A stretch of DNA of 64,000 nucleotides from CAVPEV01 sp963703555 (lineage in GTDB: Bacteria > Actinomycetota > Actinomycetes > Actinomycetales > Cellulomonadaceae): contig CAVPEV010000048.1 in the NCBI GenBank assembly GCA_963703555.1, forward strand, positions 62,001 through 126,000. The letters run 5' to 3'. Below, piece by piece: positions 1 through 7,212 of the stretch; position 1 is the stretch's first letter, and every line of letters begins with the position of its first letter. The translations under genes and the position numbers were made by a program. The notes beneath the pieces are model-generated. The model searched no databases. It worked only from the letters and a program-made list of their open reading frames with translations, and was not told the origin of the DNA.

Positions 1-274
1 GCCGGTCCCCCAGCAGCTCGGGCAAAGATCTCCCGGTGACCAGCCCGACCTTCGCCGACTGGTACTGCACGAGCACCGCCATCGCGTTGGCCGTCAGCAG
101 CACCCAGACCAGGAGGAATCCGTATCGAGAGCCGGCGGTGAGGTTGGCGGCGACGTTGCCGGGGTCCACGTAGGCCACGGAGGCCACGAACGCCGGCCCG
201 AGCATCGACACGATCCGAGGACGACGAACCACCACCGACGGGGGTGGCTGCGGGGCCGGCGGAGCGCAGTTCAA
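1..274 (-). CDS. mntH: Nramp-family Mn2+/Fe2+ transporter, N-terminal part (runs off the window)
   Basis: The reverse strand encodes the start of a natural-resistance-associated macrophage protein (Nramp), a proton-coupled importer of divalent metals in the cytoplasmic membrane. The diagnostic first helix is visible (GPAFVASVAYVDPGNVAAN contains the DPGN metal-binding motif), followed by the second helix and the QSAKVGLVTG segment. Only the first roughly 70 to 90 residues lie in the window; the rest is beyond base 1. The start is uncertain: TTG at 274, GTG at 235 or 232, and ATG at 205 are in frame and none has a clear ribosome binding site. A short non-conserved N-terminal extension is normal in this family. 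It is divergent from the HNH nuclease gene. Confidence 0.78.
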   Translation of the reverse strand, partial: MNCAPPAPQPPPSVVVRRPRIVSMLGPAFVASVAYVDPGNVAANLTAGSRYGFLLVWVLLTANAMAVLVQYQSAKVGLVTGRSLPELLGDR

Positions 275-532
275 CTCTTCGCACCCCCAAGTTCGGCTGT
301 CCGAACTCCCAGCCTAGCGGGCGCCGGGCCCGATCGCCTGCGGCGACTCGCGGCCCGTCTGCGCAGCAGGGAGCGGACGGGTCGCGGCTGCGCCCAGCAG
401 GTCACCCGGCGACGTGACCGGTGCAGCCGGCCCGTCGGGCGTCCGAGTTGCCCTGTGGAGCGGGCGTGGCCCGTCCGTCGGGGGGTGGCGGTGTGGATGG
501 GTGCCGCCCGGTGTGGGTGGCGGCCGGTAGAC

Positions 533-548
533 TCGAACGCATGTTCGA
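533..548 (+). promoter_or_regulatory. LexA-binding SOS box overlapping the HNH gene start codon
   Basis: The sequence TCGAAC-GCAT-GTTCGA is a perfect palindrome and an exact match to the actinobacterial (mycobacterial) SOS box TCGAAC-N4-GTTCGA. The ATG of the downstream nuclease is at 541-543, inside the box, so LexA bound here would block initiation directly. Several members of the 13E12-repeat/DUF222 family in Mycobacterium tuberculosis are known SOS-regulated genes. The match is seen directly; LexA control is inferred. Confidence 0.85.
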
Positions 549-2355
549 TGAGGGTGGTTGCCGGGTGGTGGGGCGGGGTGTCCCGGCGGGGCCGGTGGTG
601 CCCGCGGGGGGGCCGGCCCTGGTGGGTAGGACCGTCCCGGTAGGAGTTGTGCTGCTGGAGCAGGGGGAGCCGGTGCCGGGGGACCCGTGGTGGGACCTTT
701 CGGTGCCGGGCGACCCGCTGGACGGGTGGACGGGCGGGCAGGATCGGGGCCCGTCCGCCCGGCCGCCGGTCACGGTTGATGACCTGGTGGGGACCCGGGC
801 TGGTCCCGACCTGGCCTGGCTGGTGGACACCGTGGACGGGGGGTCGTCCGACGACGGGCTGCTGGTGGAGCTGGTCGCAGCGTGCGAACGGTTGGCCGCA
901 TGGGCGCACGGGGTGTCCGCCCTGGCCGCGGGACGCCTTGCCCGACGCTCATCGATGTCACCGGGGTGGTCACCATCGGCAGGCGTGCCGAACGACCCGT
1001 GCGTCGCTGCCGACGAGCTCGCGTTGCGGTTGGCCTGGTCACGGCGGGCTGCGTCCCGTCTGGTGCGTGACGGGCGGGCGTTCACCGGGGCTTTGGCCCC
1101 CACGGCGGACGCACTGCTGGCCGGTCGGCTGGACCGGATCAAGGCCCGGGTCCTGGTCGAACGGTTGGACCGGGTGGGCCTGCCCGTAGCGGTAGCCGTG
1201 CAGGACCGTGTGCTGGCGGGTGCGGACCGGCGCACCCCCACCCAGCTGGCGCTGGACACCGAACGGGCGCTGTTGGTCGTCGACCCCGCCGACACCGCCG
1301 ACCGGGTCACCCGAGCCCGGGCCACCCGGCGAGTGGACCACGCCCGGGCGCTACCGGACGGGATGGCCGGGATGTGGGCGGTGCTCCCCGCCGACCAGGC
1401 CGTCCTCATGGACACCACCCTGGACACGATGGCCAGGGCGTTGCGCGCGAACGGAGACCCCCGCACGGTGGACCAGCTGCGCGCAGACACCCTCGTCCGT
1501 CTCACCCTCACGGACCGCGACGAGGTCGATCGCTGCCGGCGTGAACCCGGTGCCGTGACCCGCACCGGTACCCGCAGGTCGTTGGGAGCACCTCCCCCCG
1601 ACCGGCCCGGCCCCGGGCCGGCAGCCGGGGGCCGGGGCCGGGTGGTGCCCCCCACACCGCACATCAACGTCACCGTGGGCCTGTCCACCCTGCTCGGGGT
1701 GGACGAGCTGCCGGCCGAGCTCGACCGTTACGGGCCGATCCCCGCCACCCAGGCCCGTGCCCTGGCCGCCGGCGGGATCTGGCGGCGCATCATCACCGAC
1801 CCGATGACCGGCACCGTGCTGGACGTCGGCCGCACCCGGTACACCCCACCCGCCGACATCGACCGGCACGTGCGCACCCGCGACCACACCTGCGCCCGCC
1901 CCGGCTGCCCGACCCCCGCCACCACCTGCGACCTGGACCACACCATCCCGTTCCACGCCGGCGCCGGCCCTCAGCGGACGACCGCCGCCGACAACCTGGG
2001 ACCACTGTGCCGGCGGGACCACCGGCTGAAGACCGACGGCGGATACCACCTGACCCAGCCCGCCCCCGGCGTGTTCGACTGGACCACCCCCACCGGGCAC
2101 ACCTACCGGTGCACCCCCGGCACCCACGGACAGTCCCGACTCACCCACATCCCCGAACACCCACCCCCACCCCCACGGACAACCCGGCTGGCCCACCCAG
2201 CCCACCAACCACCCCCAACCCGAGCCCGAGCCCGAGCCCGAGCCCGACGACGATCCCCCACCCTTCTGAGCGCACGGCACACCCCTCGCGGCGGACACCA
2301 CCACCGCGGATCAGACCGCCGTTATCAGACCGCCGTTATCAGACCGCCGTCGTGA
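541..2355 (+). CDS. DUF222 / 13E12-repeat family protein with C-terminal HNH endonuclease domain
   Basis: This 604-residue protein has the N-terminal helical DUF222 (13E12-repeat) region over about residues 90-400 and an HNH nuclease domain at about 440-500. In the latter, CARPGCPTPATTCDLDH is followed by an H...N..LC..H pattern that supplies the metal-binding and zinc-holding residues. The family is a repeated, poorly understood group of actinobacterial nucleases thought to belong to the DNA-damage response. ATG 541 is chosen because the SOS box overlaps it; an upstream GTG at 421 is in frame but lies before the promoter. The C-terminus ends in an Arg-Ala hexanucleotide run (about 2221-2248) and then in a 14-bp tandem repeat, so the tail looks recently altered. 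It overlaps the convergent gene ending at 2339. Confidence 0.93.
   Translation: MFDEGGCRVVGRGVPAGPVVPAGGPALVGRTVPVGVVLLEQGEPVPGDPWWDLSVPGDPLDGWTGGQDRGPSARPPVTVDDLVGTRAGPDLAWLVDTVDGGSSDDGLLVELVAACERLAAWAHGVSALAAGRLARRSSMSPGWSPSAGVPNDPCVAADELALRLAWSRRAASRLVRDGRAFTGALAPTADALLAGRLDRIKARVLVERLDRVGLPVAVAVQDRVLAGADRRTPTQLALDTERALLVVDPADTADRVTRARATRRVDHARALPDGMAGMWAVLPADQAVLMDTTLDTMARALRANGDPRTVDQLRADTLVRLTLTDRDEVDRCRREPGAVTRTGTRRSLGAPPPDRPGPGPAAGGRGRVVPPTPHINVTVGLSTLLGVDELPAELDRYGPIPATQARALAAGGIWRRIITDPMTGTVLDVGRTRYTPPADIDRHVRTRDHTCARPGCPTPATTCDLDHTIPFHAGAGPQRTTAADNLGPLCRRDHRLKTDGGYHLTQPAPGVFDWTTPTGHTYRCTPGTHGQSRLTHIPEHPPPPPRTTRLAHPAHQPPPTRARARARARRRSPTLLSARHTPRGGHHHRGSDRRYQTAVIRPPS
2311..2352. repeat. 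Tandem repeat, 3 x 14 bp, at a convergent gene junction
   Basis: Three copies of TCAGACCGCCGTTA (the last ending in TCG) lie head to tail. On the minus strand every copy begins a TGA stop, and the third copy supplies the stop codon of the convergent minus-strand gene. On the plus strand the array encodes the last residues of the HNH protein. Since 14 is not a multiple of three, copy-number change would alter that protein's end. Confidence 0.95.
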
Positions 2356-2689
2356 CCTCCGTCTCCCACCCGGCGGCCGACGGGTGGAACCCGATCCGCC
2401 CGTAGTAGTCGCGCGCCCCCACGACGTCACGCGCCGCGACGAGCCGGCGGAACCCCTTAGCCGCAAACACCCCGCTACGCCGATACACGAACTCCCCGGG
2501 CGTGAGGTCGCGGAACCGCTCGGTGACATAGTCCAACTCCACCAGGCCGACCCCGTCGCCCGCGTCGCGCACGACCACGACACCAACCGTCTCGTCACCG
2601 CGCAACACCAGGAAGACGCTGCGGTCTTTCGACGGTGCACGCGGGGTTGTCGTGTGGGTGGCGGCTGGGACAATGGCGCCGATGTCCAC
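2339..2689 (-). CDS. Small conserved protein resembling the C-terminal half of a GNAT acetyltransferase
   Basis: A 116-residue reading frame with natural-looking composition. Two beta-strand-like segments (VFLVLRGDETVGVVVVRD, VGLVELDYV) are followed by FVYRRSGVFAAKGFRRL and a terminal YYGRIGFHP, which resembles the YYxxxGF ending typical of N-acetyltransferase domains. The acetyl-CoA pyrophosphate-binding loop (Q/RxxGxG/A) is absent, so it is either a truncated GNAT protein or an independent small family. The first 20 or so residues overlap the start of the uvrD2 gene on the other strand and look non-conserved, so the N-terminus may have been lost or may begin at an internal start. Function is not known. 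Confidence 0.45.
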   Translation of the reverse strand: MDIGAIVPAATHTTTPRAPSKDRSVFLVLRGDETVGVVVVRDAGDGVGLVELDYVTERFRDLTPGEFVYRRSGVFAAKGFRRLVAARDVVGARDYYGRIGFHPSAAGWETEVTTAV

Positions 2690-4700
2690 CGATCAGATCC
2701 TCGACGCCCTCGACCTCGAACAACGCGAGGTCGCGCTGGCGCTGCACGGTCCGGTCTGCGTCCTGGCCGGTGCCGGCACCGGCAAGACCCGGGCGATCAC
2801 CCACCGGATCGCCTACGGGGTGCGCACCGGCGTGTACCGACCCACGCAGGTGCTCGCTGTGACCTTCACGGCCCGCGCCGCCGGGGAGATGCGCGGGCGG
2901 CTGCGCGACCTCGGGGTCGTCGGTGTGCAGGCACGCACCTTCCACGCGGCCGCACTCCGTCAGCTGCGGTACTTCTGGCCGCGAGTCGTCGGCGGCGGCC
3001 TGCCCAGGCTGATCGAGGCGAAAGCGCCCGTCGTCGCCGACGCGTGTCACCGCCTGGGGCTGGCGGTGGATCGCCTCGCGGTGCGTGACCTGGCCGGGGA
3101 GATCGAGTGGGCCAAGGTGTCCGGCGTCTCGGCGGACGACTACGTCCGGGCCGCTGCAGCGCTCGACCGCGCTGCGCCGGCCGGCCACGACCGCGCGACC
3201 ATCGCCCGTCTGATCACGGCCTACGAGGAGGCCAAGGAGGCGCGCGGCGTGATCGACATGGAGGACGTCCTGTGGCTGCTGGCAGGCATGCTCGTGGAGC
3301 ACCGGGCGATCGCCGCGCAGGTGCGCGACCAGTACCGGTGGTTCGTCGTCGACGAGTACCAGGACATCTCCCCGCTGCAGAAGCTCCTGCTCGACGAGTG
3401 GCTCGGCGGTCGGCAGGAGCTGTGCGTCGTCGGGGACCCGAGCCAGACCATCTACTCCTTCGCCGGAGCGACACCGGCCTACCTGCTGGGGTTCCCTCGC
3501 GAGCACCCCGCGGCGCAGGTGATCCGCCTGGTCCGGGACTACCGGTCGACGCCGCAGGTGGTGGCCCTGGCCAACGACGTGCTCGCGGTGCGCGGTCGGC
3601 GCCGCGGGGACGCGTCCTCGCCGCTCGAGCTGCTCGCCCAGCGTCCGGACGGTGCGGCGGTCGGCTTCAGCGTGTACGACGACGACGAGGCGGAGGCGGC
3701 AGGAGTGGCCGCCCGGATCGGGCGTCTCGTCGCCGGAGGGACCCGGCCGAGCGCGATCGCCGTGCTGTTCCGCACCAACGGCCAGTCGGAGGTGTTCGAG
3801 CAGGCGTTGGCCGATGCCGGGATCGGCTACCTGCTGCGTGGCGGGGAGCGGTTCTTCGCCCGCCGGGAGGTCCGCGAGGCGGTGGTCCGGCTGCGCGGGG
3901 CCCGGTTGGCGGCGCAGGGCGAGGCCGACCAGCCGATGCCGGATCTGGTCCGGGACCTGCTGCGTGGGATGGGGTGGTCCGAGACCCCCCCGGCCGCTCG
4001 CGGCGCCGTGCGGGACCGGTGGGATGCGCTGCAGGCGCTCGTCGGGCTCGCCGACGACCTGTCCGCGCACGCCACGGCGGAGGGGCGCACGGCTACCCTC
4101 ACCGATCTCATCGCCGACCTGGAAGAGCGAGCTGCCGCCCAGCACGCGCCGACGGTCGAGGGCGTGACCCTCGCGTCGCTGCACGCCGCCAAGGGGCTGG
4201 AGTGGGAAGCGGTCTTCCTCACCGGCCTGTCCGACGGGCTGCTGCCCTGGACGTTGGCCCAGGCCGAGGCGGACATCGAGGAGGAGCGCAGGCTGCTGTA
4301 CGTCGGGATCACCCGGGCGCGCGACCATCTCGAGCTGTCCTGGGCGCGGGCCCGGGCCGGCGGGCGCGGTGGACGGCGACGTTCCCGCTTTCTCGACGGG
4401 TTGTGGCCCGAGGAGATGCCCGTGCGCAGTCGCGGCGGGCGGGTGGTCGCCGCGGGGCCGGCTGACCCTGGGGTGCTCGACCGGTTGCGCGAGTGGCGGG
4501 CGGCCGTGGTGGCGGACACCGGGCGCCCGGCGCGCGCCGTTCTCGTCGATGCCACACTGGAGCGCGTCGCGCAGGAACGCCCGACGACGACGAGCGAGTT
4601 GGCCCGCGTGCGCGGCGTCGGGGCGGTGACGGTCGATCGCTACGGCGCGTCGATCGTCGCGGCAGTGACCGGGCGGCGGCTCGGGCAGGCCGTGGACTGA
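2682..4700 (+). CDS. uvrD2: ATP-dependent DNA helicase UvrD2 (superfamily 1, with HRDC domain)
   Basis: A 672-residue 3'-5' DNA helicase. Walker A GAGTGKT is at residues 30-36, the DEYQD Walker B box at about 223, then GDPSQTIYSFAGA (motif III), VRDYRSTPQVV (motif IV), LHAAKGLEWEAVFL (motif V) and EERRLLYVGITRARDHL (motif VI). The last 70 residues form an HRDC-like domain (ATTTSELARVRGVGAVTVDRYG), which separates actinobacterial UvrD2 from UvrD1. ATG 2682 is preferred over ATG 2673 because residue conservation begins at MSTDQILDALD; a GACAAT -10-like element just upstream suggests an almost leaderless message. A 6-bp hairpin (4726-4740) follows the stop codon. Confidence 0.93.
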   Translation: MSTDQILDALDLEQREVALALHGPVCVLAGAGTGKTRAITHRIAYGVRTGVYRPTQVLAVTFTARAAGEMRGRLRDLGVVGVQARTFHAAALRQLRYFWPRVVGGGLPRLIEAKAPVVADACHRLGLAVDRLAVRDLAGEIEWAKVSGVSADDYVRAAAALDRAAPAGHDRATIARLITAYEEAKEARGVIDMEDVLWLLAGMLVEHRAIAAQVRDQYRWFVVDEYQDISPLQKLLLDEWLGGRQELCVVGDPSQTIYSFAGATPAYLLGFPREHPAAQVIRLVRDYRSTPQVVALANDVLAVRGRRRGDASSPLELLAQRPDGAAVGFSVYDDDEAEAAGVAARIGRLVAGGTRPSAIAVLFRTNGQSEVFEQALADAGIGYLLRGGERFFARREVREAVVRLRGARLAAQGEADQPMPDLVRDLLRGMGWSETPPAARGAVRDRWDALQALVGLADDLSAHATAEGRTATLTDLIADLEERAAAQHAPTVEGVTLASLHAAKGLEWEAVFLTGLSDGLLPWTLAQAEADIEEERRLLYVGITRARDHLELSWARARAGGRGGRRRSRFLDGLWPEEMPVRSRGGRVVAAGPADPGVLDRLREWRAAVVADTGRPARAVLVDATLERVAQERPTTTSELARVRGVGAVTVDRYGASIVAAVTGRRLGQAVD

Positions 4701-4725
4701 GCGACGCGCGCCGCCCGCTGGCTGT

Positions 4726-4740
4726 GCCTGCGGTGCAGGC
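4726..4740. terminator. Small hairpin after uvrD2
   Basis: GCCTGC-GGT-GCAGGC forms a 6-bp stem with a 3-nt loop 25 bp after the uvrD2 stop. There is no T-run, as is common for actinobacterial terminators. It leads directly into the 30-bp tandem repeat. Confidence 0.45.
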
Positions 4741-4800
4741 CGTGACCGAGCCGGGGTCAGACCGGGGGGCCGTGACCGAGCCGGGGTCAGACCGGGGGCA
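4741..4800. repeat. Tandem repeat, 2 x 30 bp, at a convergent gene junction
   Basis: Two nearly identical 30-bp units beginning CGTGACCGAGCCGGGGTCAG fill the space between uvrD2 and the convergent ThiF-like gene. The ThiF-like stop codon (4787-4789 on the minus strand) lies inside the second unit. Confidence 0.95.
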
Positions 4801-5809
4801 GACCGGTGCAGCCGCAGGCCGGGTGGGGTGTCCACGGGCGCAGCCGTGGCGTGGCACCGGGCCAGTCGACCTCCCACGACGCGCCGCGGGTCCGAGCCTG
4901 CTCGCCATCGAGGTGCGTGACGGCCTCAGCGGCGGCCAGCGCGGCAGTGACGGCCGCGACGACGGCCGGCACCCCTGGGTCGGTCCGCCGCTTGCGCACC
5001 GGTGCAGCCAGCTGGGCGGCGACCATCGGCCAGGCGGCGTCGTCGTCCGTGCGGTGCAACTCGACGCAGCGCAGGCACGCCCGCCCGTCCCCGGGGACGA
5101 CGAGGGGGCCCACGCTGGTACCGGCCTCGTGCAGCACGACGGGTAGGTGCGCGGTGCCCTGGGCGACCAGCGCGAGCGCTCGGGCGGGGTCGGTCAGACC
5201 GCGTTCGACGAGCACGACCAGGTCGCACCGCCGCCCCGGTCCCGTGCCGACCTCGGGTGCCACGTCCCGTACCGCCCGCGCCGCGGAGGCTCGACGAGGC
5301 CGGCCGATGTCGCTCGTCCGGTGACCACCGGGGCCGACGTCGACGGATGTGACCGGCGCGTCGTCGTCGAGCAGGACGGTCCCGACGCCGGAGGCCGCCA
5401 GTGCGGTCGCGATGCCCACGCCGACCCGGTCGAGCCCGACGATGCCGACCACCCGGGCCGCCCGCGCCCGCACCGCTGCCGACCCGTCACCGTCCGCGCG
5501 GACCAGGCCCCAGCAGACCGCGTCCGCCTGGCAGACCGGCCAGACGGCGGAGTCGCGACGGGCCGGGACCACGAGGCCGGCTGCGCCCACCATGTCGACG
5601 ATGGCGCGTGCTCGCGGCGCGGTCACGCCGGCCCGGGCCGCCTGGGGCTGGGTCAGCACGTCAAGGTCGCCGTCGTCGCCGACGCGCAGGAGCTGGTCCA
5701 CCTCGGCAGGGGTGAGCCGGTCCAGACGGACCGCCCAGCGCCGGTCCGTGCCGATCTGGACCTCGTCGGGACCGCGACGCAGTACCCGCACGCCGTTCCG
5801 GAGCCGCAT
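4787..5809 (-). CDS. E1/ThiF-like protein of the cyclodehydratase (TOMM leader-binding) type
   Basis: A 340-residue protein with an N-terminal winged-helix/RRE-like part (RRGPDEVQIGTD, LTPAEVDQLL). A central Rossmann-like ThiF/E1 region follows (VVGIVGLDRVGVGIATALA, then VLLDDDAPV), and the tail contains CLRC and ACGC cysteine pairs that probably hold zinc. This layout matches the E1-like partner of thiazole/oxazole-modified peptide cyclodehydratases, but no YcaO partner or precursor peptide lies nearby. It is a frequent neighbour of uvrD2 in Cellulomonas-type genomes and so is more likely a housekeeping relative than a bacteriocin enzyme. ATG 5809 has an ideal GGGAGGG ribosome binding site 4 bases upstream. 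Confidence 0.75.
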   Translation of the reverse strand: MRLRNGVRVLRRGPDEVQIGTDRRWAVRLDRLTPAEVDQLLRVGDDGDLDVLTQPQAARAGVTAPRARAIVDMVGAAGLVVPARRDSAVWPVCQADAVCWGLVRADGDGSAAVRARAARVVGIVGLDRVGVGIATALAASGVGTVLLDDDAPVTSVDVGPGGHRTSDIGRPRRASAARAVRDVAPEVGTGPGRRCDLVVLVERGLTDPARALALVAQGTAHLPVVLHEAGTSVGPLVVPGDGRACLRCVELHRTDDDAAWPMVAAQLAAPVRKRRTDPGVPAVVAAVTAALAAAEAVTHLDGEQARTRGASWEVDWPGATPRLRPWTPHPACGCTGLPPV

Positions 5810-5994
5810 AGGCCCTCCCGCCCGTGTTCCCGGGGCGGTCACACCGTTCCGGGAGGGTCGAGGGACCGAGGCGAACCGCCTCCGCCCCGCGATCCCGGGG
5901 TCCACGCTGGCAGAGCAGGCCCTGGAGTGCATCGACGTTTCCACAACTGGCCGACCGCATGCGGCGCGATCCGCGGCCGCGTCAGGCGGGTGGC

Positions 5995-6110
5995 CACCAC
6001 CCCCGCGGCGTGGCGCCGCGCTCCGCACCCGGCACCACGCCCGCGGCATGGCGCCCCGCCCCGCTCCGCACCCGGCACCACGCCCGCGGCGTGGCGCCGC
6101 GCTCCGCACC
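5995..6110. repeat. Three imperfect 38-43 bp palindrome-rich direct repeats
   Basis: The 390-bp space between the ThiF-like gene and the zinc-ribbon gene holds three imperfect copies of a unit running CACCACGCCCGCGGCGTGGC, then GCCGCGCTCCGCACCCGG. Each copy contains the palindromes CCGCGG and GGCGCC. I see no gene in this space. The array lies upstream of the ThiF-like gene and downstream of the zinc-ribbon gene, both on the minus strand. Confidence 0.85.
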
Positions 6111-6200
6111 GGGCGCCCGCCGCCAACCGTCCGGCATCGCAGACACGTCGGGGGGCGGGCGTCCACCAGGACACCCGCCCCCCGACCTGCGTGCGGTGGC

Positions 6201-6359
6201 TCAGGCCTTGCCGAGGATGCGGTTGAGCTTGGTGCCGCAGACCGGGCAGACACCCTTGGCCATCCGACGGCCGGACTCGGAGACGACGACGTCGCCCTCG
6301 GTCTCCCGCTTCTGCTTGCACTTCACGCAGTAGAACTCGCCCTTGTAGGTCTCGGCCAT
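6201..6359 (-). CDS. DUF5679-type zinc-ribbon small protein
   Basis: A 52-residue protein starting MAETYKGEFYCVKCKQ, with two CxxC knuckles (CVKC and CPVC) that would bind one zinc ion, joined by a short strand carrying GRRMAKGVCPVCGTKLNRI. This matches the DUF5679 family, widespread single-domain zinc ribbons of actinobacteria with no assigned function. The start has a strong GGAGGAG ribosome binding site 6 bases upstream. It is monocistronic as far as can be seen. Confidence 0.85.
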   Translation of the reverse strand: MAETYKGEFYCVKCKQKRETEGDVVVSESGRRMAKGVCPVCGTKLNRILGKA

Positions 6360-6549
6360 CGACGTCTCCTCCGTGTGCTCGCCGACCGGGCGATCTGCCG
6401 GCCGGGCTGCCGGCCGGGGTGGGAGCCGCGCGGCCGAGCACCGCACACAGTATCGGCACCGTGAGCGTGCCACCCTCCGCCGCACGCGGGAATCGTGGAG
6501 CGGCCGATGTACACCGCGGCTCCTCGCGCGCGGTGTGGGCCGCTGTACC

Positions 6550-7194
6550 GTGCTGCGCGTGGAGCGGTCGGGGGACGCCGCGGAAGCGGTAGAGGTGCGG
6601 CGGTCCCGTCGGCGTGTGCGCACGGTGACCGCCTACCGGGAGGCCGGCCGCATCGTGGTGGCCATCCCGGCCCGGTTCACCCGCGCGCAGGAGCGGGAGT
6701 GGGTGCCCCGCATGCTGGCGCGGCTGGCTGACCAGGAGCGTCGCCGGCGGCCGTCCGATGCTCAACTGCTGCGCCGCGCGCGCGAGCTGTCCGCCCGATA
6801 CCTCGGCGGGCGCGTCGATCCCGCCAGCGTGCAGTGGTCTGCTCACCAGGAGCACCGGTGGGGCTCCTGCACGCCGAGCGACGGGTCCATCCGGATCTCT
6901 GCGCGCGTGCAGGGCATGCCGTCGTGGGTCATCGACTACGTCCTGCTGCACGAGCTCGCCCACCTGCTGCATGCCGGGCACGGCCCGGACTTCTGGGCGG
7001 AGCTGGCCGCGTACCCCCGCACCGAGCGGGCACGTGGCTTCCTCGAGGGTGTCGCCCACCTGAGCGAGACCGAGCCTCCGGACGGCACCGAGCCTCCGGA
7101 CGGCACCGAGCCTCCGGACGGCACCGAGCCTCCGGACGGCACCGAGCCTCCGGACGGCACCGAGCCTCCGGACGGCACCGAGTCGGCGGACTGA
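6550..7194 (+). CDS. YgjP/M48-like zinc metallopeptidase with TEPPDG repeat tail
   Basis: A protein of about 214 residues. The zinc site HELAH at about residue 135 (in YVLLHELAHLLHAGHGPDFW), preceded by WGSCTPSDGSIRIS, is the signature of the YgjP/DUF45 group of M48-like metallopeptidases; HxxxH plus a downstream His or Glu would bind zinc. Its substrate is unknown. GTG 6550 is taken as the start, with GTG 6559 an alternative; no strong ribosome binding site is visible. The last 40 residues are six copies of TEPPDG encoded by an 18-bp tandem repeat and are not part of the domain. It converges on the DUF2342 gene. Confidence 0.85.
   Translation: MLRVERSGDAAEAVEVRRSRRRVRTVTAYREAGRIVVAIPARFTRAQEREWVPRMLARLADQERRRRPSDAQLLRRARELSARYLGGRVDPASVQWSAHQEHRWGSCTPSDGSIRISARVQGMPSWVIDYVLLHELAHLLHAGHGPDFWAELAAYPRTERARGFLEGVAHLSETEPPDGTEPPDGTEPPDGTEPPDGTEPPDGTEPPDGTESAD
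7069..7176. repeat. Tandem repeat, 6 x 18 bp, coding for TEPPDG
   Basis: Six perfect copies of ACCGAGCCTCCGGACGGC form the 3' end of the metallopeptidase gene. The period is a multiple of three, so the frame is kept and copy number would only change the length of an acidic, Pro-rich tail. It lies less than 40 bp from the end of the convergent gene. Confidence 0.97.
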
Positions 7195-7212
7195 CCCCGG
7201 CGGCAACCGACC

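Noticed and set aside
4741..4800. Possible two-unit CRISPR array
   Set aside because: The units are contiguous with no spacers and no cas genes are present; it is a simple tandem repeat.
7069..7176. Repeat array as a CRISPR or regulatory array
   Set aside because: Perfect 18-bp period without spacers that continues the metallopeptidase reading frame.
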